From: CBDCFL01 sp050300875
GTDB taxonomy: Bacteria > Pseudomonadota > Alphaproteobacteria > Rhodobacterales > Rhodobacteraceae
Assembly (NCBI GenBank): GCA_050300875.1
Contig: JBNKYL010000089.1
Location: 1-56,970 of the forward strand
Direction: 5' to 3'
DNA length: 56,970 bases
Shown: positions 1 to 7,578 of the stretch, piece after piece
How positions within the stretch are numbered: position 1 is the stretch's first letter
Layout of the letters: every line of letters starts with the position of its first letter
Position numbers and translations under genes: made by a program
Notes under the pieces: model-generated
The model's database searches: none
The model's input: only the letters and a program-made list of their open reading frames with translations
What the model was told of the DNA's origin: nothing

Positions 1-1
1 A

Positions 2-334
2 CTGGCGTGGTATCAGTGGCAGAAACACGGGCGCTGTACGGGGCTGTCATCGCAGGACTACTACGGTGCGGCGCGCAAGGCATTCGACGCGGTGACGCGC
101 CCCGCGATCCTGCGCGACCTGACGCGCGACGTTACACTGCCTGCGCATTTGATCGAAGAAGCGTTTCTGCGCGACAACCCAGACCTGACTGCCGATATGC
201 TGACCGTCACGTGCATATCCGGGATGATACAAGAGGTCCGGCTGTGCCTGACCCGCGACTTTGAACCTCGCATCTGCGGGGCGGACGTGATCCGCGATTG
301 CGACATGAACAACGCCCTGTTCAAGGCGCGATAG
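2..334 (+). CDS. Ribonuclease T2 family protein (3' part only)
   Basis: The reading frame is open from base 2 to a TAG at 332-334, so the start lies outside the window. The first visible residues contain WYQWQKHGRCTG, which matches the second conserved active-site segment (CAS-II, usually HEWxKHGTC) of RNase T2. The following helix (SQDYYGAARKAF) and the Cys pattern also fit. Family members cleave single-stranded RNA through a 2',3'-cyclic intermediate and are normally exported to the periplasm. Oddity: the usual His-Glu before the Trp is Tyr-Gln here, while the KHG core is kept. The N-terminal half with the first active-site segment and any signal peptide cannot be seen. The family call is firm; activity is unproven. 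Confidence 0.85.
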   Translation: MAWYQWQKHGRCTGLSSQDYYGAARKAFDAVTRPAILRDLTRDVTLPAHLIEEAFLRDNPDLTADMLTVTCISGMIQEVRLCLTRDFEPRICGADVIRDCDMNNALFKAR

Positions 335-343
335 GCTTGGCGG

Positions 344-1333
344 TCACGTCACGCGCAGAACGATCTTGCCGATGTGGTCACCCGCTTCCATTCGGGCATG
401 GGCCAGCGCTGCATCTTCCAGCGCAAATTCCTGGTCCATGACCGGGGCGACACGGCCCGCATTCAGCAAAGGCCACACACGCATGCGCAGGGCTTCGGCG
501 ATCTCGGCCTTGGCCTGCACCGATTGCGGGCGCAGGGTGGACCCGGTGATCGTCAACCGCCGCGTCATCACCTGTGCAAAATTCAGCTCGACCTTCGGAC
601 CTTGTAGAAAAGCGATCTGCACCAGCCGACCGTCATCGGCCAGCGCGCGGACGTTGCGCGGTAAGTAGTCGCCGCCCACCATGTCGAGTATCAGGTTCGC
701 CCCGCCCTCGGCGCGCAGGACATCGACGAAATCTTCGTCGCGGTAGTTGATCGCCCGTTCCGCGCCGAGATCGGCGCATGTGCTGCATTTGTCCGGGGAT
801 CCGGCGGTGGCGAAGACGCGAGCGCCGAAATGGCGCGCAAGCTGGATTGCGGTGGTGCCGATCCCGGAGGAACCGCCATGCACAAGAAACCGTTCGCCCG
901 CCTGTAACCCGCCGCGCATGAACACGTTGGTCCAGACGGTGAAATAGGTTTCCGGCAGGCAGGCTGCCTGTTTCACGTCCAGTGCGATTGGCACGGGCAA
1001 GGCATGTGCGGCGGGCGTTACGACATATTCGGCATAGCCGCCGCCGGGCAGCAGGGCGAAGACCTCGTCACCCACGGCCCAATCCGACACGCCCGGGCCA
1101 ATGGCGGCCACGGTGCCCGCGGCTTCCAGCCCTGGCAGGTCGGACGCACCCGGCGGCGGCGCATAGGCGCCCGCGCGTTGCAGTGCGTCGGGGCGGTTCA
1201 CACCGGCGAATGCCACTCGGATCAGAAGCTCGCCCTGTTTGGGGACAGGCACCGGTCGCCGCGTCGGGATCAGAACCTCCGGCCCGCCCGGTTCTGCGAT
1301 TTCGATGGCGCGCATCTCATTGGGCAGGGTCAT
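344..1333 (-). CDS. Zinc-independent NAD(P)H quinone oxidoreductase (QOR/PIG3-like)
   Basis: A 329-residue medium-chain dehydrogenase/reductase. The N-terminal GroES-like domain has the PGLEAAGTVAAIG and VGDEVFALLPGGGYAEY patterns. The Rossmann fold follows with VHGGSSGIGTTAIQLA, the NAD(P)H-binding segment. The structural and catalytic zinc Cys sets of alcohol dehydrogenases are missing, as expected for quinone oxidoreductases of the PIG3 type, which reduce quinones with NADPH. I chose the ATG at 1333 because it overlaps the stop of the upstream COQ9-like gene as TGATG, which suggests translational coupling. An upstream in-frame start at 1354 would lie inside that gene. Neighbours suggest a shared transcript with the COQ9-like gene; substrate unknown. 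Confidence 0.9.
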   Translation of the reverse strand: MTLPNEMRAIEIAEPGGPEVLIPTRRPVPVPKQGELLIRVAFAGVNRPDALQRAGAYAPPPGASDLPGLEAAGTVAAIGPGVSDWAVGDEVFALLPGGGYAEYVVTPAAHALPVPIALDVKQAACLPETYFTVWTNVFMRGGLQAGERFLVHGGSSGIGTTAIQLARHFGARVFATAGSPDKCSTCADLGAERAINYRDEDFVDVLRAEGGANLILDMVGGDYLPRNVRALADDGRLVQIAFLQGPKVELNFAQVMTRRLTITGSTLRPQSVQAKAEIAEALRMRVWPLLNAGRVAPVMDQEFALEDAALAHARMEAGDHIGKIVLRVT

Positions 1334-2004
1334 CAGTGGCCGTCCTTTGTCCAACCGGGATAATCCGGGAACGGGCCGGATCGCGGGGCGTGTATGCGGG
1401 ACATCAAGCCGTCGGCCAGGTCCATCATGGGGCGGAACAGCGGGGCCTTTCGCATCTGGCCCTTGAATTGTTCGAACTGCATCACATTGGCGATGCGGCG
1501 GTCTATGAAATCACGCGTGGCCTGATCGTCTTCGGATGTGTCGCCCAGCCAGAACAGCACCGACGATGCGAAAACGCCGGACAAGATGGCGCGTTTAGAA
1601 TACCAGTTGCCATCGCGGGACGTGTCGCCAAGTGCCGCCCAGATTGCATCGGCCGTTCCCCAGATCAGCGATGCGCCTTCGGCGGCGTGCTGGGGCAGGG
1701 CGAACAGGGCCATGCCGCGGCGCACGGTTTCCTTGTCTGTCGCCCGGATGCGACGCCAGATCAGGTCCGCAACCTTTTCGGAATAGCGCCTGTCGGCCAT
1801 GTCAGCGGTCACTTCGATGATCGCGTCGCCGCGTTTGTGGTATGCTACGGCCAGGTCGACGGCACCGCGCGGGCAGGCGGCCGTGGCCTCCTGCGGGGAC
1901 ACGCCCGCGTCGGCGATCGCGGCGGTGAAGGTTTCGGGTGACCAGCCGTCAAAGGCCACATGGGCCAAAGCGGCTTCGAGCAATTTGTCCAGGATTGGCG
2001 TCAT
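1333..2004 (-). CDS. COQ9 family protein (ubiquinone biosynthesis)
   Basis: A 223-residue protein starting MTPILDKLLEAALAHVAFDG, with the TetR-like helical N-terminus and the hydrophobic C-terminal lipid-binding helix (VFASSVLFWLGD) of COQ9. In mitochondria COQ9 binds lipid and supports the hydroxylase COQ7. Bacterial homologues are mostly alphaproteobacterial and are presumed to help ubiquinone synthesis. The start at 2004 is preferred over an upstream GTG/ATG at 2028 because GAAAAGGGCC lies about 8 bases before it; the choice is not certain. The gene precedes a quinone oxidoreductase with a one-base stop/start overlap, and rpsU lies nearby, an arrangement I recall from related bacteria. Confidence 0.87.
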   Translation of the reverse strand: MTPILDKLLEAALAHVAFDGWSPETFTAAIADAGVSPQEATAACPRGAVDLAVAYHKRGDAIIEVTADMADRRYSEKVADLIWRRIRATDKETVRRGMALFALPQHAAEGASLIWGTADAIWAALGDTSRDGNWYSKRAILSGVFASSVLFWLGDTSEDDQATRDFIDRRIANVMQFEQFKGQMRKAPLFRPMMDLADGLMSRIHAPRSGPFPDYPGWTKDGH

Positions 2005-2063
2005 GGCAACGGCCCTTTTCGCGATCATCTTTTACGGCGTGCACTGCGCGCGCCTGAACAGGA

Positions 2064-3110
2064 CTATTCCTTTTGCACGACGCCGTCGATGCCAAGGATG
2101 AATTCGCCGCCCATCGCGCTGGCTGGCGTATGGAAACCGGGTTCGACGGTGCCGTTACCCACCGCAATTGCGATGCGGGCGGCAGTCATGGCCGTCAAAT
2201 GGTAGCCTTCGGGCGTTTCGATGCGCAACTCTGCCGACTGTCCGTCGGTGTTTTCCACCCGGCCATAGACGCGCGCGCGCCAAGTCTTCCGGGCTTTGGC
2301 GTCCGGGCCGGGCGGCATCAGCCGTAATTGCAGTGAAGTCAGCCAGCGGCCAGCGGTCGAGGCCAGGAACCGGCGCGGCCAGGGACCCATTTCCAGCAGT
2401 CTACGAAACTGTGGCGACGCTTCGATGTAGACCTTGATCGTCGGGATGCCGGTGGTGTGCCACGCCGTGACGATGTCGCCCCAAGTGGTTGCATGGACTG
2501 TCACCGGACCATTACCGAAATTGACTGTGGTTGTCTGGCCATTTGGCAGTGCCGTGATCTTGCCGCCAAGCCGGGCGAAGACGGGTTTGTCAATATGGGA
2601 CATGACGGTTCGGGCCGTGCCGCGTGACGCCTGGTTCATGCCGCCGAAAGCCAGTGTCAGGTGGTCCGCATCCGGCAGGCGCGCGGCGAGCAAGGCGGCG
2701 ACGCAGTCGGTTGGCACAACGTCGAAGCCCACGCCGGGCATGACGGTTATTCCTGCGTCTCGGGCGGCGCCGTCCAGATCGGCGCAACCGGCCAGCACGT
2801 CCGGTTCACCGGTGATGTCCAGGTAATGGACGTGGTTGCGCAGGCAGGCCCGTGTGGCATCTTGCCAAGTCTGCGCAAAGGGGCCGGCGGCGTTCAACAG
2901 GACATCAACCCCGGCCAAGGCCGCCTCCATGGCTGCAGCGTCGGTCAGTTCCGCGGGGCGGGCCGTCAGCCCGAGTTCTTGCGCCAACCGTTCGACCGCG
3001 CCGGCATTTCGCCCCGAAAGGATGGGGGCCATTCCCAGCGCCACCAGTTCCCGCGCTATGAGTTCGCCGGTATATCCGTTGGCTCCGTAGATGAGGATGG
3101 ATCCTGTCAT
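2064..3110 (-). CDS. Saccharopine dehydrogenase-like NAD(P)-binding protein (trans-acting enoyl reductase type)
   Basis: A 348-residue protein opening with MTGSILIYGANGYTGELIA, a Rossmann nucleotide-binding motif (GxNGYTG) typical of the saccharopine dehydrogenase NADP-binding family and of the mycobacterial trans-acting enoyl reductases. A second conserved part is VDVLLNAAGPFAQT. The middle region (GGMNQASRGTARTV) fits the same group. The exact reaction is unknown. I chose the ATG at 3110 because it overlaps the stop of the upstream DUF3052 gene as ATGA; a longer frame up to 3185 would run inside that gene. Spacing of 60 bases to the COQ9-like gene suggests one leftward transcript. Confidence 0.85.
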   Translation of the reverse strand: MTGSILIYGANGYTGELIARELVALGMAPILSGRNAGAVERLAQELGLTARPAELTDAAAMEAALAGVDVLLNAAGPFAQTWQDATRACLRNHVHYLDITGEPDVLAGCADLDGAARDAGITVMPGVGFDVVPTDCVAALLAARLPDADHLTLAFGGMNQASRGTARTVMSHIDKPVFARLGGKITALPNGQTTTVNFGNGPVTVHATTWGDIVTAWHTTGIPTIKVYIEASPQFRRLLEMGPWPRRFLASTAGRWLTSLQLRLMPPGPDAKARKTWRARVYGRVENTDGQSAELRIETPEGYHLTAMTAARIAIAVGNGTVEPGFHTPASAMGGEFILGIDGVVQKE

Positions 3111-3529
3111 GTCGTCTCCTTGGCGGCTTGCGGCGTCTTGCGGCGCAAGAATTTCAGCCCGGACCAGTCCGTGTCGACCGCACAAACCTTCACATCAACC
3201 CATCCGGTCGGCAGAATCACTTCCCGCAGCGTGTCTTCGGTTACGTCGCGAAACAGGGGCGAGGATTTCTTGGGCCAGCTGACCCAGACCATGCCGGGGT
3301 CTGCGGCGCTCGACAGGGCCTTGTCGATGCGGCGGCGCAGCTCTGCCTTGGTTCGGCAGAACAGGTGTACCACATCTGCGCCCTTTGACTTGGCCACGAA
3401 ACGCACCCCGTCCACGCCATCGACAAGCGTGCGGTAATGATCCGGTGCGCCGATCAGCAGGCAGGTCATGCCGGGTTTCAGCCCCATTTTCTGGTAGAGC
3501 GGCTTGCCCGAATATCCGGTCGTCGACAT
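3107..3529 (-). CDS. DUF3052 family protein
   Basis: A 140-residue protein that resembles the DUF3052 family, small proteins of unknown function often annotated from genome context only. Recognisable parts are the N-terminal GYSGKPLYQKMGLKPGM, the central DVVHLFCRTKAEL and the C-terminal WSGLKFLRRK. No signal peptide or membrane segment is visible. The ATG at 3529 has a strong purine-rich site (GGGGCGGAAAA) immediately upstream. It is the first gene of the leftward group and its start faces rpsU, so 3530-3646 must hold two divergent promoters. The reading frame is open for another 460 bases upstream, but that part lies opposite rpsU and is not coding. Confidence 0.85.
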   Translation of the reverse strand: MSTTGYSGKPLYQKMGLKPGMTCLLIGAPDHYRTLVDGVDGVRFVAKSKGADVVHLFCRTKAELRRRIDKALSSAADPGMVWVSWPKKSSPLFRDVTEDTLREVILPTGWVDVKVCAVDTDWSGLKFLRRKTPQAAKETT

Positions 3530-3646
3530 TTTTCCGCCCCTGGTTTCTGGATAGGTGTAGTGTAGACAGATCGACCGCGCCCTGCTATAGGGCCGCTTCC
3601 TGCAAATTCTTGCAAACTCAAACCTAGAAAGGTGGTGACAACCACA

Positions 3647-3852
3647 ATGCAGGTCAGTGTACGCGACAACAATGTCGATCAGGCGCTCCGCGCTCTGAAG
3701 AAAAAGCTGCAGCGCGAGGGTGTGTTTCGCGAAATGAAGCTTAAGCAACATTTCGAAAAGCCGTCCGAGAAGAAAGCGCGCGAGAAGGCCGAGGCCATCC
3801 GCCGTGCCCGCAAGCTTGCCCGTAAAAGGCACAGCGCGAAGGGATGCTGTAA
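3647..3852 (+). CDS. rpsU: 30S ribosomal protein S21, with apparent one-base deletion near the 3' end
   Basis: The first 60 codons (MQVSVRDNNVDQALRALKKK onward) are a standard alphaproteobacterial S21, a small-subunit protein that helps mRNA binding. AGAAAGGTGG lies about 11 bases before the ATG. At 3824-3827 the sequence has AAAA. As written, the frame passes into Arg-His-Ser-Ala and would run on to a TGA at 4031-4033. Adding one A gives Lys-Lys-Ala-Gln-Arg-Glu-Gly-Met-Leu and TAA at 3850-3852, the normal S21 ending at 68 residues, right before a terminator. I therefore give the ancestral end. The lesion may be a sequencing or assembly error, or a real mutation. Confidence 0.9.
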
Positions 3853-3892
3853 GCTCTTGACACTGGGCCGGGGCAACCCGGCCGATCAGACG

Positions 3893-3926
3893 ACCCCCGA
3901 GCGAAGGCCCGGGGGTTTGTCTTTTT
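3893..3926 (+). terminator. Rho-independent terminator after rpsU
   Basis: ACCCCCG at 3893-3899 pairs with CGGGGGT at 3910-3916, followed by a T-rich run ending TCTTTTT at 3926. It stands 41 bases after the expected rpsU stop. This supports the idea that rpsU normally ends at 3852 and not at 4033. Confidence 0.8.
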
Positions 3927-4029
3927 CGGACCATCACAATTACGTTGGGGGCTTCCCCTTGGCGGCGGGGCGTCATAGCTTTGCGGTCCAAGCCGGGTAT
4001 GAAACCGATTTCACGAAGGGCAGTTTGCG

Positions 4030-4902
4030 ATGAGCGGCAATGACTACATCCCCCCCAAGGTCTGGACCTGGGAAAAGGAGAGCGGCGGGCAGTTTGCGTC
4101 GATCAACCGCCCCATTGCCGGGCCGACGCATGACAAGGACCTGCCGGTCGGAAAACATCCGCATCAGTTGTATTCACTGGCCACGCCCAATGGTCAGAAG
4201 GCTTCCATCCTGTTCGAAGAGCTGTTGGCAGCAGGCATTTCAGATGCCGAATACGATGCCTGGCCGATCCGCATCGGCGATGGCGAACAATTCGGCAGCG
4301 GGTTCGTGGACATCAACCCGAATTCCAAGATCCCGGCCCTGGTGGACCATTCCACGCCGACCCCGACGCGGGTTTTCGAAAGCGGTGCGATCCTGATTTA
4401 CCTGTCCGAGAAGTTCGGGGCGTTTCAGCCCGAAGATCCGGCCAAGCGTCCTGAGATGTTGTCCTGGCTGATGTGGCAGATGGGATCAGCGCCTTTCCTG
4501 GGTGGGGGGTTCGGGCATTTCTATGCCTATGCGCCCGAAAAATTCGAATATCCGATCAACCGCTACGCGATGGAGGTCAAACGCCAGTTGGACGTGCTGG
4601 ATCGTCATCTGGCCGGCTCGCAATTCATGGTGGGCGATGAATACACCATTGCCGATATGGCGATCTGGCCGTGGTATGGCGGCTTGGTAAAGGGGTGGCA
4701 ATACGGCGCGGCGGAATTCCTGGACGTCGCGAGTTACACCAATGTGGTGCGCTGGGCCGAAGAGATATTTGCGCGCCCGGCCGTCAAGCGCGGACGCATC
4801 GTGAACCGGCTGATGGGTAATCCGGCTGAGCAGTTGCATGAACGGCATGATGCCAGCGATTTCGACCTGCGCACCCAGGACAAGATCGGCACACAGGACT
4901 GA
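4030..4902 (+). CDS. yghU: Glutathione S-transferase, YghU (nu-class) type
   Basis: A 290-residue cytosolic GST-fold protein closely matching the nu-class YghU/YfcG enzymes. The long N-terminal arm (IPPKVWTWEKESGG, then INRPIAGPTHDKDLPVG) is diagnostic. The thioredoxin-like half includes LYSLATPNGQKASILFEEL and NPNSKIPALVDH, and FESGAILIYLSEKFG is the glutathione gamma-Glu site (Glu-Ser). The C-terminal helical half contains DEYTIADMAIWPW. Family members act mainly as disulfide-bond reductases and peroxidases with two glutathiones. GAAGGGCAG precedes the ATG. The gene stands alone between the rpsU terminator and a converging chemoreceptor gene. Confidence 0.93.
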   Translation: MSGNDYIPPKVWTWEKESGGQFASINRPIAGPTHDKDLPVGKHPHQLYSLATPNGQKASILFEELLAAGISDAEYDAWPIRIGDGEQFGSGFVDINPNSKIPALVDHSTPTPTRVFESGAILIYLSEKFGAFQPEDPAKRPEMLSWLMWQMGSAPFLGGGFGHFYAYAPEKFEYPINRYAMEVKRQLDVLDRHLAGSQFMVGDEYTIADMAIWPWYGGLVKGWQYGAAEFLDVASYTNVVRWAEEIFARPAVKRGRIVNRLMGNPAEQLHERHDASDFDLRTQDKIGTQD

Positions 4903-4908
4903 TCGGGA

Positions 4909-6612
4909 TCAGGCCGCGCGCTGCCCGTCGGCTTCGGTGGTCAGCTGGAACCGTTCCATGGCAGAACGCAGGTTTTGCGCAAGGTGGGTCAGGTTCTGGC
5001 TGACGGCGGAAGTTTCTTCGAACATCGCGACGTTTTGCTGCGTAACCGCATCCAGTTCGGAAACGGAACCGTTGATTTCCGAGAAAGCGCGCGACTGCTC
5101 GGCGGAAACGTCGGAAATCTGGCTGACGAATTGCGAGATTGCTTCGATGGCTTCGACGATCGAAGCCAGGGCCGTACCGGTCCGGTTCACCATGGCAACG
5201 CCGTCCTTGACCTGTGCGCCGCTCTTGGCGATCAGTTCGCTGATTTCGCGGGCCGCATCGGATGATCGTTGCGACAGCGCGCGCACTTCGGACGCGACGA
5301 CGGCAAATCCCTTGCCGGCCTCGCCTGCGCGGGCGGCTTCGACGCCGGCGTTGAGCGCCAGCAGATTGGTCTGGAAAGCGATATCGTCGATGACGTCGGT
5401 GATATCGGCAACCTGGCCGGACGTCTTTTCGATCTCGCGCATGGCATCTATGGCTTCGCCGACAACTTCATGGCCTGATCGCGCGCTGTCAGATGCGGTG
5501 CCGGCCTTGGCTGCGGCTTCACGCGAAAGGTCAAGCGATGCGGCCATGCGCTTGGTCAACTCGTCAATGGACCGTGCAGCCTGTTCAAGCGCGTTTGCCT
5601 GACCTTCGGTTCTGCGAGACAGGTCGACCATTGCACCGCTGATGCTGGCGGCTTCGTTGTCAATGGAATTTGCCGATTGCGCCGCGACAACGACCGCATC
5701 GTTCAAGTTTTCGATTGCAGCATTAAAATCCCGTCGCAGGTCTTCGTAAGCTTGCGGAAATTCTTGTTCGATCCGTGCAGAAAGGTTGCCTTGGGCCAAG
5801 GCGACAAGGGCGGATTTCAGTGCCGCAACGGTTCTGATCTGTTCGGCTTCTTCGGCGGCCCGATTGGCGGCCTGGCGTTCTTCGAACTCGCGCAATTCCT
5901 TGGCGGATGCTGCGCTTCGCTGTTGTTCGGCCTGAATTTCTGCCCTTGCCGCCATGGCTTCCACTGTGGCGGCTTCGGCTGCGGCCTTGTCCCGCAGGGC
6001 GGATCTTTCTGTTTCTTCGGCGCGGGCCAGGGCGGCGCGAGCCTCTTCGCCTGCTTGTGCCAAGGTCGAGGCGCGTTCGGCGGCCTCGGCTTCCAGTTGC
6101 AGGCGCATCCGCACCGTTCCGATCAATGCGATGGTTTCGAGCGCAACGATGGCGCCGTGCATCAGCGTGCGACCGATATTGCCCATCAGATCGACGGATG
6201 GATAGATCAGGGCAGGCATCGCAATACTGAGCGACAGGTGATGCAGTACGATCACGCCGGCGGCAATGATCAAGGCCAGAATGTCGACCATTGAAACACA
6301 GGCCGCCATGACCGCAAAAAACATCATGTGTGTATCGACCTGCCAGGGGTGCCCGGAAAATGCCGCCGTCAGGCAGATGGATTGTCCGACCAGAACCACA
6401 GCGACGCTGATGCGCATGGACTGGCCCCCGATGCGAAGGGCAATTTGACCGACAACAGAGAAAGAAAGTGATGCCAGGCCGATGGCAAGCACGGAAGTCC
6501 CGGCAAACCATGCGGCGGTGGTGTTGACCGCCAGCATCACCCAGCTGACCCAGATAAGGTAACCTGCCGCGCGGCCGCTGAGTGTTTCGATTTCGTTGCT
6601 TCTGTTGGTCAT
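4909..6612 (-). CDS. Methyl-accepting chemotaxis protein with polytopic membrane N-terminus
   Basis: A 567-residue chemoreceptor. Residues ~15-170 hold about six hydrophobic segments and no large periplasmic loop, so sensing is probably within or close to the membrane. A long Ala/Glu-rich coiled coil and a HAMP-like region (LAQGNLSARIEQEFP) follow. The methyl-accepting signalling hairpin then covers the C-terminal half, with the conserved tip DIAFQTNLLALNAGVEAARA, which contacts CheA and CheW. No CheR-tethering pentapeptide is visible at the C-terminus. The ATG directly follows the TAG of the small exported protein upstream, so the two are very likely co-translated. No other che gene is in the window. 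Confidence 0.93.
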   Translation of the reverse strand: MTNRSNEIETLSGRAAGYLIWVSWVMLAVNTTAAWFAGTSVLAIGLASLSFSVVGQIALRIGGQSMRISVAVVLVGQSICLTAAFSGHPWQVDTHMMFFAVMAACVSMVDILALIIAAGVIVLHHLSLSIAMPALIYPSVDLMGNIGRTLMHGAIVALETIALIGTVRMRLQLEAEAAERASTLAQAGEEARAALARAEETERSALRDKAAAEAATVEAMAARAEIQAEQQRSAASAKELREFEERQAANRAAEEAEQIRTVAALKSALVALAQGNLSARIEQEFPQAYEDLRRDFNAAIENLNDAVVVAAQSANSIDNEAASISGAMVDLSRRTEGQANALEQAARSIDELTKRMAASLDLSREAAAKAGTASDSARSGHEVVGEAIDAMREIEKTSGQVADITDVIDDIAFQTNLLALNAGVEAARAGEAGKGFAVVASEVRALSQRSSDAAREISELIAKSGAQVKDGVAMVNRTGTALASIVEAIEAISQFVSQISDVSAEQSRAFSEINGSVSELDAVTQQNVAMFEETSAVSQNLTHLAQNLRSAMERFQLTTEADGQRAA

Positions 6613-6912
6613 CTATCCGGCCTTTCCACAGATCTCGGCAAGTGTTGACGCGGCAATGACGGCCCAGGCGCCATGCGCCCGAGCGACGTCCGCAGTCATG
6701 GCGGTCGCGTCCACAAAGATGGCCATCGGAGCCTGGCTTGGTCCGATGATCTGCCCTTCCAGGGCGGTCAACAGCGCCTGGCGATCTTGCCAGGGCGGCA
6801 AGATCACGAGCGCCAGTTCTTGTGGCTTATGAGGTCGCGAAACCACGGCAAGGACCGGCCCGGCAGAAGCCGCCATCAAAATAAGCAGTGCAACAAAAAA
6901 CCCGCCGCGCAT
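6613..6912 (-). CDS. Small exported protein of unknown function, coupled to the chemoreceptor gene
   Basis: A 99-residue protein beginning MRGGFFVALLILMAASAGPVLA, a good Sec signal peptide with a likely cut after residue 22. The mature part contains HKPQELALVILPPWQDR and APMAIFVDATAMTADVARAHG, and ends with a Cys near the C-terminus. I do not recognise a family. The gene ends with TAG at 6613-6615 and the chemoreceptor ATG starts at the next base, so a functional link (periplasmic ligand binder or modulator) is possible but is inference. Codon use resembles the neighbours, which supports a real gene. Confidence 0.75.
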   Translation of the reverse strand: MRGGFFVALLILMAASAGPVLAVVSRPHKPQELALVILPPWQDRQALLTALEGQIIGPSQAPMAIFVDATAMTADVARAHGAWAVIAASTLAEICGKAG

Positions 6913-6983
6913 TGACCCGACCTTTCCTTCCCGGCTTTCCTAGCGCGAAGGACTTAACAGGTGCTGAACTGCTGGAAAGCGGG

Positions 6984-7445
6984 TCAGACCGGCAGAGCCG
7001 TGGTCTTGAAAACCGTTCGCAGCGCGAAGGATGAATGCATCTGCGCAACGCCCGGCAAACGTGCAAGGTGACGGCGGTGGATCTGGGCGAAGTGGTCGGT
7101 GTCAGCGGCCACGACCTTTAGCAGGTAATCGGCCGTGCCCGCCATCAGGTGACATTCGAGCACGTCGGGGATCTTGGCCACCTCGCGTTCGAAGGCGTCC
7201 AGCACCTCGTCCGTCTGGCCCGACAGGGTGATTTCGACAAAGACCGTCGCGGGCCGTTCGAGTTTGCGCGGGTCCAGCAGTGCCACGTAGTCGCGGATCA
7301 GGCCGGATTTTTCGAGCGCCTGCACACGCCGGTGGCAGGCTGACGGCGACAGGTTCACCCGGTCAGACAACTGTGCGTTGGTCATCCGCGCGTCCTTCTG
7401 CAAGGCGCGCAATATACGGCGGTCTGTTTCGTCAATATCCAACAT
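6984..7445 (-). CDS. Lrp/AsnC family transcriptional regulator (probable ald regulator)
   Basis: A 153-residue regulator with the N-terminal AsnC-type helix-turn-helix (DETDRRILRALQKDARMT, then LSDRVNLSPSACHRRVQALE) and the C-terminal RAM/ligand domain (VFVEITLSGQ, then VLECHLMAGTADYLLKV). Family members sense amino acids as oligomers and bind promoter DNA. It is transcribed away from ald across a 133-base intergenic region. Divergent Lrp-type regulators (for example AldR) activate alanine dehydrogenase genes in response to alanine, so the same role is likely here. I could not identify a defined operator by eye. Confidence 0.93.
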   Translation of the reverse strand: MLDIDETDRRILRALQKDARMTNAQLSDRVNLSPSACHRRVQALEKSGLIRDYVALLDPRKLERPATVFVEITLSGQTDEVLDAFEREVAKIPDVLECHLMAGTADYLLKVVAADTDHFAQIHRRHLARLPGVAQMHSSFALRTVFKTTALPV

Positions 7446-7578
7446 TGCGCGAGAATTTCCTGTCCAAGGGCATTATCGCACAACTTTTAGCCAACATGAC
7501 ACGTCTGGGCCACCCCAGAATTCAAAGCATTTGTGCCCCTCCTACGGCATTGTGAACTGAAGGAAGAGGAGAGCCCCC

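Noticed and set aside
982..1941. Plus-strand frame of 319 codons
   Set aside because: Antisense to the quinone oxidoreductase and COQ9-like genes; Arg-rich, no motif.
3821..3852. Programmed ribosomal frameshift in rpsU
   Set aside because: A -1 slip at AAAA would restore S21, but there is no canonical slippery heptamer, no stimulatory stem just downstream, and no precedent that I know in S21.
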